Shown: piece after piece, positions 16,692-24,952 of the stretch
Layout of the letters: every line of letters starts with the position of its first letter
Position numbering within the stretch: the first letter of the stretch is position 1
Assembly: GCF_007997075.1 (NCBI RefSeq)
Contig: NZ_VORS01000001.1
Location: forward strand, 1-64,000
Reading direction: 5' to 3'
Length of the DNA: 64,000 bases
Source of the DNA: Polaribacter sp. IC073
GTDB lineage: Bacteria; Bacteroidota; Bacteroidia; Flavobacteriales; Flavobacteriaceae
Notes under the pieces: model-generated
What the model saw: only the letters and a program-made list of their open reading frames with translations
Databases searched by the model: none
Told to the model about the DNA's origin: nothing
Made by a program: the position numbers and the translations under genes

Positions 16692-18032
16692 ATGAGCGAA
16701 ACCAACCGTATAGAATACAAACGAGAACTTTCTAAAAAAGTAGATTTAGAAAAAGAGGTAATTGCTTTTTTAAATTATTCAGAAGGAGGTGAAATCTATA
16801 TTGGGTTAGATGCCAATGGTCTTGTATATGGTGTATCGGATTTAGATGGAGAGATGCTTAAAATAAAAGATATTATTAAAAATAATATTCAGCCATCTTG
16901 TTTAGGCTTGTTTGATATTATAGCTATTGAAAAAGAAGGGAAAAACCTCATTAAAATTATTATTTCTAGCGGTACAGAAAAACCGTATTACAAACGTAAA
17001 AAAGGGATGACACCAGAAGGTTCTTTTATTCGTATTGGTACAGCTGCAGAACCGATGACCCAAAAAATGATTGATGAGTTGTATGCAAAACGCACTAGAA
17101 ATTCTATTGGTAAAATAACGTCGCCACAACAAGATTTAGATTTTGAACAGCTGCACATTTACTATCAAGAAAAAAATAAACCACTAAACAAACAGTTTAA
17201 AAAAAATCTAGAATTAGCAACGACAGACAATGCGTTTAATTACGCTGCTTACCTATTAGCAGATAAAAATAACATGTCTATTAAAGTAGCCAAGTATTCA
17301 GGTGAAAATCGTGTAGATCTTTCTGAAACGAATGAATATGGTTATAACTCTTTAATAAAAGCCTGTAAAAACGTTTTAGATAAAATTAATATTGAAAATA
17401 AAACCGCTACATTAATTACAGCCAAAGAACGAAAAGACGAACGTATATGGAATTCTATTGCATTACGTGAAGCCATTATTAACGCTTTTGTACACAATGA
17501 TTTTACAAGAGAAGCACCACCAAAATTTGAGATTTTTAATGATAGAATAGAAATTACATCTACAGGTTCTTTGCCAGATGGTTTAAGTGAAAAAGAGTTT
17601 TTTGAAGGCTTTTCAATTCCCAGAAACAAAGAGTTAATTCGGGTTTTTAAAGACTTAGAATTGGTAGAGCAATTAGGTTCTGGCATTCCTAGAATCATTG
17701 AGTTTTACTCAAAAGATTGTTTTCATTTTTCAGATAATTTTGTACGAATTGTGTTGCCTAAATCGGTAAGTACCGAGCAAGTTACCGAGCAAGTCACCGA
17801 GCAAGTCACCGAGCAAGTTAAAAAGTTAGTAGGTGTCATGGAAAAAGTTCATAGCAGAACAGAATTAATGGAGTTTTTAGAACTAACACATAGAGAATAT
17901 TTTAGAACAGAATATCTTCAGAAAGCTATAGAACAAGGTTTTATTGAATTGACAATACCAGACAAACCGAGAAGTAGTAAACAGAAATATAAATTAACAG
18001 AAAAAGGTGTCAATCTAAAAAAACAAAGTTAA
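16692..18032 (+). CDS. AlbA_2/Schlafen-type ATP-binding protein with RecG-like C-terminal module
   Basis: The 446-aa protein has an AlbA_2 domain at about 1-125 (IEYKRELSKKVDLEKEVIAF, then GGEIYIGLDANG). A module at about 200-345 matches the HATPase_c_4 part of putative transcriptional regulators once annotated as RecG-like (REAIINAFVHNDF, GSLPDGL, GSGIPRI). A linker of four exact TEQV repeats (residues 361-376) leads to a winged-helix end. Such proteins are frequent in type I restriction loci and may regulate them or act in defence; the function is unproven. It follows the nuclease gene by 64 bp. Confidence 0.82.
   Translation: MSETNRIEYKRELSKKVDLEKEVIAFLNYSEGGEIYIGLDANGLVYGVSDLDGEMLKIKDIIKNNIQPSCLGLFDIIAIEKEGKNLIKIIISSGTEKPYYKRKKGMTPEGSFIRIGTAAEPMTQKMIDELYAKRTRNSIGKITSPQQDLDFEQLHIYYQEKNKPLNKQFKKNLELATTDNAFNYAAYLLADKNNMSIKVAKYSGENRVDLSETNEYGYNSLIKACKNVLDKINIENKTATLITAKERKDERIWNSIALREAIINAFVHNDFTREAPPKFEIFNDRIEITSTGSLPDGLSEKEFFEGFSIPRNKELIRVFKDLELVEQLGSGIPRIIEFYSKDCFHFSDNFVRIVLPKSVSTEQVTEQVTEQVTEQVKKLVGVMEKVHSRTELMEFLELTHREYFRTEYLQKAIEQGFIELTIPDKPRSSKQKYKLTEKGVNLKKQS
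17772..17819 (+). repeat. Four 12-bp in-frame tandem repeats (TEQV x4)
   Basis: The unit accgagcaagty is repeated four times without gaps (last base t, c, c, t), encoding Thr-Glu-Gln-Val each time. Twelve bases keep the frame, so copy-number change by slippage would only alter linker length between the HATPase-like and winged-helix domains. Similar T(E/D)QV runs are common in this protein family. Confidence 0.9.
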
Positions 18033-18089
18033 AAAGTGTTTTTATTGGATTGTTAGAAAAAGAAAGAAATTAAAAAAAGGCTATAATCA

Positions 18090-20588
18090 ATGAAAGCAAA
18101 CGAACTACCAATAAACAACTTTTTACAAGCTGCTAATGTGCAATTTGTAATACCCGTTTACCAACGTAATTATGATTGGAGCACTACAGAGTGCAAAGAA
18201 TTAATATATGATATTATAGCTGTAGAATCAGAAAAAAGAGGTACTCATTTTATAGGCAGTATTGTATTTATTCACGAAGGTATTTATAGCACTAGTGAGG
18301 TGAAAGAATTGGTAATTATAGATGGGCAACAACGCTTAACTACTATCAATATTTTATACGTTGCATTGTATAGATTTGCAAAAGAAAATAGCTTAAAAAG
18401 TGAAGCAGATCGTTTGTACAATATGTTTTTGACCAATCAATATGTAGAACAAGAATCTAGTAAGTTAAAATTAAAGCAAACAGATCAAAACTCGTTAGCA
18501 TTCAAAGCAATAATGAATGCAACAGAAAACGAATTTAGCAGTTATTCTAATGTTATAGAAAACTATAATTTTTTTAGAACAATTATTACTTCTGAGAATT
18601 TTGAAGTCATTAAAAATGGTTTAAAGCGGTTGATATTTGTAGAAATCTCTTTAGAGAGAGATAAAGACGATCCACAACGTATTTTTGAAAGTTTAAATTC
18701 TACTGGTTTAGAATTATCGCAATCAGATTTAATTAGAAATTTTATTCTAATGGATTTAGAGCCAAAAGATCAATCGCGTGTTTTTGAGCAAATATGGAAT
18801 CCAATAGAAGAAAATGCGAAAGATTTAATTAGGCAAAAATCTATGGTCTCAGATTATATTAGAGATTATTTGACGCTTAAAAGTAAAAAAATACCAAATA
18901 AAAATAAGGTGTATGCAGAGTTTAAAAAACTCTACAAGAATAAAAAAGGTGAGGTTTATCAGCAAGAATTAGAGAATATTAAATCACTTTCTGCACACTA
19001 TAAGCGCTTTATAAATCCAAGTCATGTTTCAGATGCAGGTATTAAAAAAGAATTAGAATACATAAACCGATTAGAAATTAATGTTGCCTTTCCTTTTTTA
19101 CTTCAAGTGTTTGAAGATATGGAAAACGGTATTATTGATAGAACGGAACTAATTAAAATATTAAAACTCATACAAAGTTATACTTGGCGAAGATTTATAG
19201 TAGGATTGCCAACTAGTGCATTGAATAAAATTTTCATGGCATTGTATGCAGATGTTGATGTAGAAGATTATTACAATTCTATTGAAATTTCTTTAAAGAA
19301 GAAAAAAGGAAGTTCTAAATTCCCTACAGATGATGATTTAAAAACTGCTTTAAAAGATAGAAATCTATACGATATTCAAGCAAAGAACAGAAAGTACATG
19401 TTCGAAATGATTGAGAATTTTAATAATCGAGAATATGTAGATACTTCTAACGAAAACATTACTATAGAGCACATTTTCCCAAGGAATCCAAATGAAGATT
19501 GGAGCACAGCAATACCACAAAATGATTATTTTACTTTTAAAGAAAAACGTTTAAATACAATCGCAAACTTAACATTATCGGGTAATAATGGAGCTTTAAG
19601 TAATAAGTCATTTTTAGACAAAAAAAGTATGAATAAAAATGAGGAAGAACAAGGTTACAATTTTAGTAGGCTTTGGTTAAACTCACATTTAAAAAACTTA
19701 GATAGTTGGGATATAGAAGCGTGTGATGAGCGTTTTGAAATTATTTATAATCGTTTTCTACAAATATGGGAATATCCAAAAGCTGAAATACTAGAAACAG
19801 ATAATACGATAGAACAAAATATTTTTGTAGCTGAAAGTCCAACAAATAAAAAGTTAGACTATTTTATTTTTGAAGATACTAAAGTGGAAGAAAGTGTAAT
19901 AGCTAACATGTATCATTTTGTAATTAAAAATTTGTTTCAAAAGAATACGCAGTTATTACTTAATAATCAAGAGTTATTAAAGATTACAAAAAATGAAGAA
20001 GACTTTAGAGCAGGTGGTGAGGTTTTAAATGGATACTTTATTGAGTATAATATAGATAGTCGGACAAAATTTAATATAATAAAAAGACTATTAACGCTGT
20101 TTGAATTAGAGGATGAGCTTGTCGTAAAGTATAAAAGTGAAGACACGGAGCATAGTAGATTTTCTATTAGAAAAAAGTATTGGCAGCAATTACTGCCACT
20201 TATCAAAGACACCAACCTTTTTTCTAATATCAGCCCTTCAAAAAATTATTGGGTAGGTGTTGGAGCAGGAATTAGTGGTTTGTCTTTTATATTAACAACT
20301 ACAGGTTCTTATGTAAGAGTCGAATTGAACATTTCCTCAGCGAGCAAAGAAAGGAACAAACAGTATTTTAATCAATTATTAAAAGATAAAAATGCAATTG
20401 AAGATTCTTTTGGAGAGCCATTGGTTTGGAAAGAGTTTTTAGAGCATAAAATGAGTCGAATTAAGTTTGAACTACAAGATGTGAGTTTATTTGAGCAAAA
20501 CGATTGGGATAAAATGAATGATTTTATCATTAATAATTTACCCAAATTCGAAAAAGCAATTAAACCATCAATCTCTAAATTAAAATAA
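18090..20588 (+). CDS. GmrSD-like DUF262-DUF1524 protein with C-terminal DUF4268
   Basis: The 832-aa protein has three parts. DUF262 (about 5-330) has IPVYQRNYDW and the nucleotide-hydrolysis motif DGQQRLTT from residue 78. DUF1524 (about 440-580) has the HNH-type start EHIFPRNPNEDW (Glu460, His461). A C-terminal DUF4268 (about 690-830) contains LFSNISPSKNYWVGVGAG and a closing SRIKFELQDV. DUF262-DUF1524 fusions are type IV restriction enzymes such as GmrSD and SspE-like effectors that cleave modified DNA using NTP. DUF4268 is a small domain often fused to restriction-related proteins. The gene sits 57 bp after the AlbA_2 gene and 33 bp before hsdR. Confidence 0.87.
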   Translation: MKANELPINNFLQAANVQFVIPVYQRNYDWSTTECKELIYDIIAVESEKRGTHFIGSIVFIHEGIYSTSEVKELVIIDGQQRLTTINILYVALYRFAKENSLKSEADRLYNMFLTNQYVEQESSKLKLKQTDQNSLAFKAIMNATENEFSSYSNVIENYNFFRTIITSENFEVIKNGLKRLIFVEISLERDKDDPQRIFESLNSTGLELSQSDLIRNFILMDLEPKDQSRVFEQIWNPIEENAKDLIRQKSMVSDYIRDYLTLKSKKIPNKNKVYAEFKKLYKNKKGEVYQQELENIKSLSAHYKRFINPSHVSDAGIKKELEYINRLEINVAFPFLLQVFEDMENGIIDRTELIKILKLIQSYTWRRFIVGLPTSALNKIFMALYADVDVEDYYNSIEISLKKKKGSSKFPTDDDLKTALKDRNLYDIQAKNRKYMFEMIENFNNREYVDTSNENITIEHIFPRNPNEDWSTAIPQNDYFTFKEKRLNTIANLTLSGNNGALSNKSFLDKKSMNKNEEEQGYNFSRLWLNSHLKNLDSWDIEACDERFEIIYNRFLQIWEYPKAEILETDNTIEQNIFVAESPTNKKLDYFIFEDTKVEESVIANMYHFVIKNLFQKNTQLLLNNQELLKITKNEEDFRAGGEVLNGYFIEYNIDSRTKFNIIKRLLTLFELEDELVVKYKSEDTEHSRFSIRKKYWQQLLPLIKDTNLFSNISPSKNYWVGVGAGISGLSFILTTTGSYVRVELNISSASKERNKQYFNQLLKDKNAIEDSFGEPLVWKEFLEHKMSRIKFELQDVSLFEQNDWDKMNDFIINNLPKFEKAIKPSISKLK

Positions 20589-20621
20589 AAACTATTACTA
20601 GCAATTGTAAGCAAATATATT

Positions 20622-23600
20622 ATGAGCAAATTTACAGAAGCACAATTAGAAAACGTTTTTATAGAGTTATTAGGTAAAGAAGGTATTCCTCATGTTTTAG
20701 GGAATACAATTGACCGCCAACAAAGTGATGTTCTTATAAAAGCAGATATTAAAAGTTATTTGCAAAATCAATATCAGGCAGATGATATAACAACGAATGA
20801 AATACAGAGTATTATCCGTAAGTTAGAAGTCTTTAGTGCTTCAGATTTGTATGAGTCTAACAAAGCTATTATGAAACTGGTTTGTAATGGGTTTCAATTA
20901 GAGCGTGAGGATCGTTCTAAAAAAGATTTATATATTCATTTAATAGATTATGCATCGTCAGATAATAATATTTATAAGATTGTAAATCAATTAGAGATTT
21001 ATGGGTCTGAAAAACGGATTCCAGATGGTATTTTATATATAAATGGGTTGCCATTAGTTGTATTTGAATTTAAGACTGCTATTCAGGAAAATGTAACAAT
21101 ATGGAATGCTTACGATCAATTAACGAATAGATATAGACGTGACATTCCAGAACTATTTAAATACAATGCTTTTTGTATTATTAGTGATGGAGTAAATAGT
21201 AAAATGGGTTCATTTTTTGCAAATTATGAGTTTTATTATGCTTGGAGAAAAGTACTTGGTATAGATGAGGAGGTAGATGGTATTAATTCTATGTTTACCA
21301 TGATACAAGGCTTGTTTAATAAAAACAGATTAAGACAAGTAATTCATCATTTTATATATTTTCCAGATACCAACAAGCACGATTTAAAAATCGTATGCAG
21401 GTATCCGCAATATTATGCAGCAATAAAATTATTAGAAAATATAAAACTACATCAAAAACCCGATGGAGACGGTAAAGGTGGTACATATTTTGGCGCAACA
21501 GGTTGTGGTAAAAGTTACACCATGTTGTTTTTATCAAGACTTTTAATGCGTAGTAAACATTTTAAAAGTCCAACGATAGTAATCATCACAGATAGAACAG
21601 ATTTAGACGATCAATTATCCGCTCAATTTACCAATGCAAAAGATTTTATTGGAGATAGTACAGTTGTAAGTGTCGAAAGTAGAAAAGAGTTAAAGGAATT
21701 ACTGCAAGGAAGAAAAAGTGGTGGTGTACTTTTAACAACCATCCATAAATTTACAGAGGATACAGAGTTGCTTACCAATAGAACAAATGTAATTTGTATT
21801 TCAGATGAAGCACACAGAAGTCAAATAAACTTAGATCAAAAAATAAAAGTTACAGAATATGGTGTAGAAAAAACCTATGGTTTTGCGAAGTATTTACACG
21901 ATTCTTTGCCAAATGCAACCTATGTTGGTTTTACAGGAACACCAATAGATGCAACGCTAAATGTTTTTGGAGATATTATAGATTCTTATACAATGACTGA
22001 ATCTGAAAAAGACGATATTACTGTAAGAATTGTATATGAAGGTAGAGCAGCTAAAGTCCTTTTAGAAAACAAGAAACTTTACGAAATAGAAGAATACTAT
22101 CGTGTTTGTGCAGAAGAGGGTACAAACGATTATCAAATAGAAGAAAGTAAAAAAGCATCTGCCAATATGAATGCTATTATTGGTGATCCTGACAGAATTA
22201 AAGCAGTTGCAGCAGATTTTGTGAAGCATTATGAAACTCGAATAGAAGAAGGTGCAACCATAAAAGGAAAAGCACTTTTTGTGTGTAGTTCTAGACATAT
22301 TGCTTTTAATTTATATCAAGAAATTATTGCTTTACGCCCACAATGGGCAGAAATTAAGGCTTTTGAAGCCGATTCTAAATTATCTGATAAAGAGAAAAAG
22401 GAGATAAAACCGATTGAGCGCATTAAAATGATCATGACCAGAGGTAAAGATGATCCTAAAGAAATGTATGATTTACTTGGGACAAAAGAACACCGTAAAG
22501 AATTAGACAGACAGTTTAAAAATGAAAAATCTAATTTTAAAATTGCGATTGTCGTTGATATGTGGTTAACAGGTTTTGATGTTCCATTTTTAGACACCAT
22601 GTATATAGATAAACCGATTCAGCAGCATAATTTAATTCAAACTATTTCTCGAGTTAACCGTAAATATAAAACAAAGGAAAAAGGTTTAGTCGTCGATTAT
22701 ATTGGATTTAAAAAGCAAATGAACTTAGCTTTAAAACAATACTCTAAAGTAGATGGTCAGAATTTTGAAGATATTGAAACCTCAATAGTTGTTGTTAAAG
22801 ACCAATTAGATTTATTAGATAAATTGTTCCACACGTTTGAAGCTACAGATTATTTTACTGGAGTTGGTTTAAAACAATTAGAGTGCTTAAATAAAGGTGC
22901 AGAATTTGTTCAACTTACAAAAAACATTGAAACACGTTTTATGAATATTGTAAAGCGTTTAAAAGCTGCCTATGATATTTGTTGTGGTGCAGATCAGTTT
23001 ACAAGTGTTCAGAAAGACCATATTCACTTTTATTTAGCCATACGTTCAATAGTATTTAAGCTAACGAAAGGAAATGCGCCAGATACAGCACAAATGAATG
23101 CTAGAATTAGAGAGTTAATTAAGGAAGCGCTTAAAAGTGATGGTGTAGAAGAGATTTTTAAATTAGGTGAAGATACACAAGTTGAAATAGATATTTTTGA
23201 TGAAGCATATTTAGCTAAAATTGAAAAAATAAAATTACCAAATACTAAAATAAAATTACTGCAACAATTGTTGTTAAAAGCAATTGATGAATTAAAGAAG
23301 ACGAATAAAATAAAAGGAGTCGATTTTTCTCAAAAATTTAAAGGTATCGTTGATAAATATAATGATCGTAGTGAACAAGATATTTTAAATAGTAATGTTT
23401 TAGAAGATTTTACAGATGAAATAATTGGTTTGTACCATGAATTAAGAAAAGAGAAAGATTCTTTTTCTGAAATGGGAATTGATTTTGAAGAAAAAGCCTT
23501 CTATGATATTCTAAAAGCCATTGCACATAAATATGATTTTTCTTATCCTGATAATAAATTAATTTATCTAGCTAAAGAAGTTAAAAAAGTAGTGGATGAT

Positions 23601-23765
23601 AAAGCAAAATATACAGACTGGAATCAAAGAGCTGATATTAAAGCAGAACTAAAAGTTGATCTAATTATTCTACTTGCTGAAAATGACTACCCTCCTATTA
23701 CAAAAGATGAGGTTTTTAAAGAAATATTTGAGCAAGCAGAGAATTTTAAGAAGTACAATACATAG
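20622..23765 (+). CDS. hsdR: Type I restriction system, endonuclease/translocase subunit
   Basis: The 1047-aa protein has an N-terminal PD-(D/E)XK nuclease (Asp135, then Glu149-Phe-Lys151 in VVFEFKTA) and two RecA-like SF2 motor domains. Walker A is GATGCGKS near residue 291, the DEAH box SDEAHRSQ starts near 394, motif III is VGFTGTP near 435, and motif VI includes QTISRVNRKYK. A long helical C-terminus binds HsdM. HsdR translocates DNA and cuts far from unmethylated sites. All motifs are intact, so the restriction arm looks functional although four genes separate hsdR from hsdS. Confidence 0.96.
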   Translation: MSKFTEAQLENVFIELLGKEGIPHVLGNTIDRQQSDVLIKADIKSYLQNQYQADDITTNEIQSIIRKLEVFSASDLYESNKAIMKLVCNGFQLEREDRSKKDLYIHLIDYASSDNNIYKIVNQLEIYGSEKRIPDGILYINGLPLVVFEFKTAIQENVTIWNAYDQLTNRYRRDIPELFKYNAFCIISDGVNSKMGSFFANYEFYYAWRKVLGIDEEVDGINSMFTMIQGLFNKNRLRQVIHHFIYFPDTNKHDLKIVCRYPQYYAAIKLLENIKLHQKPDGDGKGGTYFGATGCGKSYTMLFLSRLLMRSKHFKSPTIVIITDRTDLDDQLSAQFTNAKDFIGDSTVVSVESRKELKELLQGRKSGGVLLTTIHKFTEDTELLTNRTNVICISDEAHRSQINLDQKIKVTEYGVEKTYGFAKYLHDSLPNATYVGFTGTPIDATLNVFGDIIDSYTMTESEKDDITVRIVYEGRAAKVLLENKKLYEIEEYYRVCAEEGTNDYQIEESKKASANMNAIIGDPDRIKAVAADFVKHYETRIEEGATIKGKALFVCSSRHIAFNLYQEIIALRPQWAEIKAFEADSKLSDKEKKEIKPIERIKMIMTRGKDDPKEMYDLLGTKEHRKELDRQFKNEKSNFKIAIVVDMWLTGFDVPFLDTMYIDKPIQQHNLIQTISRVNRKYKTKEKGLVVDYIGFKKQMNLALKQYSKVDGQNFEDIETSIVVVKDQLDLLDKLFHTFEATDYFTGVGLKQLECLNKGAEFVQLTKNIETRFMNIVKRLKAAYDICCGADQFTSVQKDHIHFYLAIRSIVFKLTKGNAPDTAQMNARIRELIKEALKSDGVEEIFKLGEDTQVEIDIFDEAYLAKIEKIKLPNTKIKLLQQLLLKAIDELKKTNKIKGVDFSQKFKGIVDKYNDRSEQDILNSNVLEDFTDEIIGLYHELRKEKDSFSEMGIDFEEKAFYDILKAIAHKYDFSYPDNKLIYLAKEVKKVVDDKAKYTDWNQRADIKAELKVDLIILLAENDYPPITKDEVFKEIFEQAENFKKYNT

Positions 23766-23778
23766 GTCTTAAATTTTT

Positions 23779-24522
23779 ATGCCAAACAAACCTCACCCAT
23801 TGGTTCAAAAAACAAAACTAGATCTCGAAAAGTTAGATGAAAATAACCAAGTTACTTGGGGTGAAAGGAAAAATTATACAGGTTCTCTTTTACCCATTTC
23901 AGTAGAACCTAAATTGAGATCTAGAGCATTTAGTTTTATGGATGGTTTAATAAATCTTATAGAAGCTAATGGTCATGGTTTTAAAATTGCATATAATCGT
24001 CTTCATATTGAAATGTATGGTCAATTAACTGAATTTAATTTAAGACAAAAATATTACAGACTTAGAGTAAAAGGAGACTATAGTTTTTCTCATAATACTT
24101 TTGTTAAAAGTGATGATCTAGAATTTCAAGTTGGTAGTTATGCTCGTAAAGGTTGGATAGATAAAAAAACTATAAAAATTGAAGATTATTTACCTAAAAT
24201 CTATAGCCATATAGAAGAGAAGAGTAAAAAATGGGCGGAACATCGTAGACACCAAAAAATTGAAGAAAAAAAAAGAGAAGCACAAAGAAAGCTAGAAGAA
24301 GAGAAAGAAATGTTAATTGTAATTGAAAATGAAAAAACTGAAATTTTAATTCAGAATGCATCAAATTATAAAACGGCTCATGAAATACGTCTTTACCTTA
24401 AAGCTCTTGAGCAGAAGTTGAACCTTAGACACAAAATAGATGAAAGCCTCCGAGATTACATCCATTGGGCGTATAATAAAGCTAATGAAATAGATCCTTT
24501 GCTTGATGAAATTAAGGATTAA
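23779..24522 (+). CDS. Conserved coiled-coil protein of unknown function after hsdR
   Basis: The 247-aa protein starts 13 bp after hsdR. It has an N-terminal PHPLVQKT motif, a central SRAFSFMDGLINLIEANG segment, a charged coiled coil at about 150-200 (EEKKREAQRKLEEEKE), and a C-terminal helical unit ending WAYNKANEIDPLL. From memory the same layout (HPLV, then R-A-x-x-x-M-D-x-L-I, coiled coil, W-A-x-x-x-A-x-x-x-D-P-L) recurs in uncharacterised proteins of proteobacterial and Bacteroidota mobile loci; no function is known to me. It is the last gene before attR and the end of the defence operon. Confidence 0.75.
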   Translation: MPNKPHPLVQKTKLDLEKLDENNQVTWGERKNYTGSLLPISVEPKLRSRAFSFMDGLINLIEANGHGFKIAYNRLHIEMYGQLTEFNLRQKYYRLRVKGDYSFSHNTFVKSDDLEFQVGSYARKGWIDKKTIKIEDYLPKIYSHIEEKSKKWAEHRRHQKIEEKKREAQRKLEEEKEMLIVIENEKTEILIQNASNYKTAHEIRLYLKALEQKLNLRHKIDESLRDYIHWAYNKANEIDPLLDEIKD

Positions 24523-24630
24523 ATTTCTATTTTAGAATTGAAAAATATTAAAAAAAAGTAAAAAATAAGAGAGACTGATTGAAAAAATAGAATTCAAATC
24601 GTTATCAGTACTTAAGAACAAACTATAAAT

Positions 24631-24654
24631 TACCGACACAATTACCGACACAAA
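24631..24654 (+). repeat. Two tandem 12-bp repeats, putative integrase arm sites (right)
   Basis: TACCGACACAAT (24631-24642) is followed directly by TACCGACACAAA (24643-24654), ending 53 bp before attR. They match the left-end pair at 3624-3647 in sequence, orientation and period. The shared block is longer on the 5' side (taaattaccgacaca occurs at both ends). Confidence 0.7.
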
Positions 24655-24671
24655 AAAACCAAATAAAATGC

Positions 24672-24702
24672 AAAAAGCTCATAATCAAACGATTATGAGC
24701 TT
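24672..24702 (-). terminator. tRNA-Gln terminator supplied by the island
   Basis: A 12-bp perfect stem has arms 24675-24686 and 24691-24702 and loop aaac. On the minus strand it is followed by a T run and lies 6 bp beyond the tRNA 3' end. The sequence is unrelated to the chromosomal hairpin at 3457-3493, so the island appears to bring its own replacement terminator. Confidence 0.8.
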
Positions 24703-24707
24703 ATAAA

Positions 24708-24724
24708 GTTGGCCTACAAGGACT
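24708..24724. repeat. attR: 17-bp core overlapping the 3' end of tRNA-Gln
   Basis: It is identical to attL at 3495-3511. It covers one base beyond the tRNA, the discriminator, the 3' acceptor strand and most of the 3' T-stem, so integration recreates a complete tRNA gene. Confidence 0.92.
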
Positions 24725-24780
24725 CGAACCTTGAATGTCGGTACCAAAAACCGGTGTGTTACCAATTACACCATAGGCCA
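24709..24780 (-). tRNA. tRNA-Gln (UUG)
   Basis: The 72-nt cloverleaf on the minus strand has acceptor strands TGGCCTA and TAGGCCA, D stem GTGT/ACAC, anticodon loop TTTTGGT with anticodon TTG, T stem CAAGG/CCTTG, and discriminator A. CCA is not encoded. The anticodon stem has a C-A mismatch at the 27-43 position. The gene is intact because the island duplicates its 3' end. It reads CAA codons. Confidence 0.95.
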
Positions 24781-24797
24781 ATACTGCTTAGCGGATG

Positions 24798-24828
24798 CAA
24801 ATTTAGACTTTTTTTTAAAATCTGCAAA
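24798..24828 (-). promoter_or_regulatory. Promoter of tRNA-Gln
   Basis: On the minus strand TTTG (24828-24825), a 19-bp spacer and TAAATTTG (24805-24798) give a full match to the Bacteroidota sigma-A promoter. The -7 box lies 18 bp from the tRNA 5' end. It is on the chromosomal side, so island integration leaves tRNA expression intact. Confidence 0.8.
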
Positions 24829-24952
24829 CATTTTTAAATATATTTTTCATTTAACAAACATTTATGAGGATTTCTCTTAGCAATTAAGCGCTTAACAAGC
24901 AATTTATTCATAATTATTGTTAAATTCGCCATCACAATATTATGTAATCCTT

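Larger units (their letters stand above)
24523..24707. other. Right-end non-coding segment of the island
   Basis: This segment is 185 bp without a gene and holds the right pair of 12-bp arm-type repeats (24631-24654) and the tRNA-Gln terminator hairpin (24675-24702). The first 100 bp are AT-rich, with no hairpin that I can see for the defence operon. Confidence 0.6.
3495..24724. mobile_element. Genomic island of about 21.2 kb in tRNA-Gln, integrase-encoded, carrying a defence operon
   Basis: The island is delimited by a 17-bp direct repeat, gttggcctacaaggact, at 3495-3511 (attL) and 24708-24724 (attR). The right copy is the 3' end of a complete tRNA-Gln. A tyrosine recombinase gene lies 160 bp inside attL, reading inward. 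Two 12-bp tandem repeats occur just inside each end. Cargo consists of an HTH/ATPase/primase module, an iteron-like array, an exported-protein pair, and a type I restriction operon with nested accessory nucleases. No relaxase, coupling protein or tra gene is recognisable, so it is either a satellite-type integrative element using other machinery for transfer or an element that has lost mobility. Confidence 0.92.

Noticed and set aside
24917-24952. TTG start for the DUF2723 gene
   Set aside because: It lies before the likely -7 box and adds 12 residues unlike the family; ATG 24953 is preferred.
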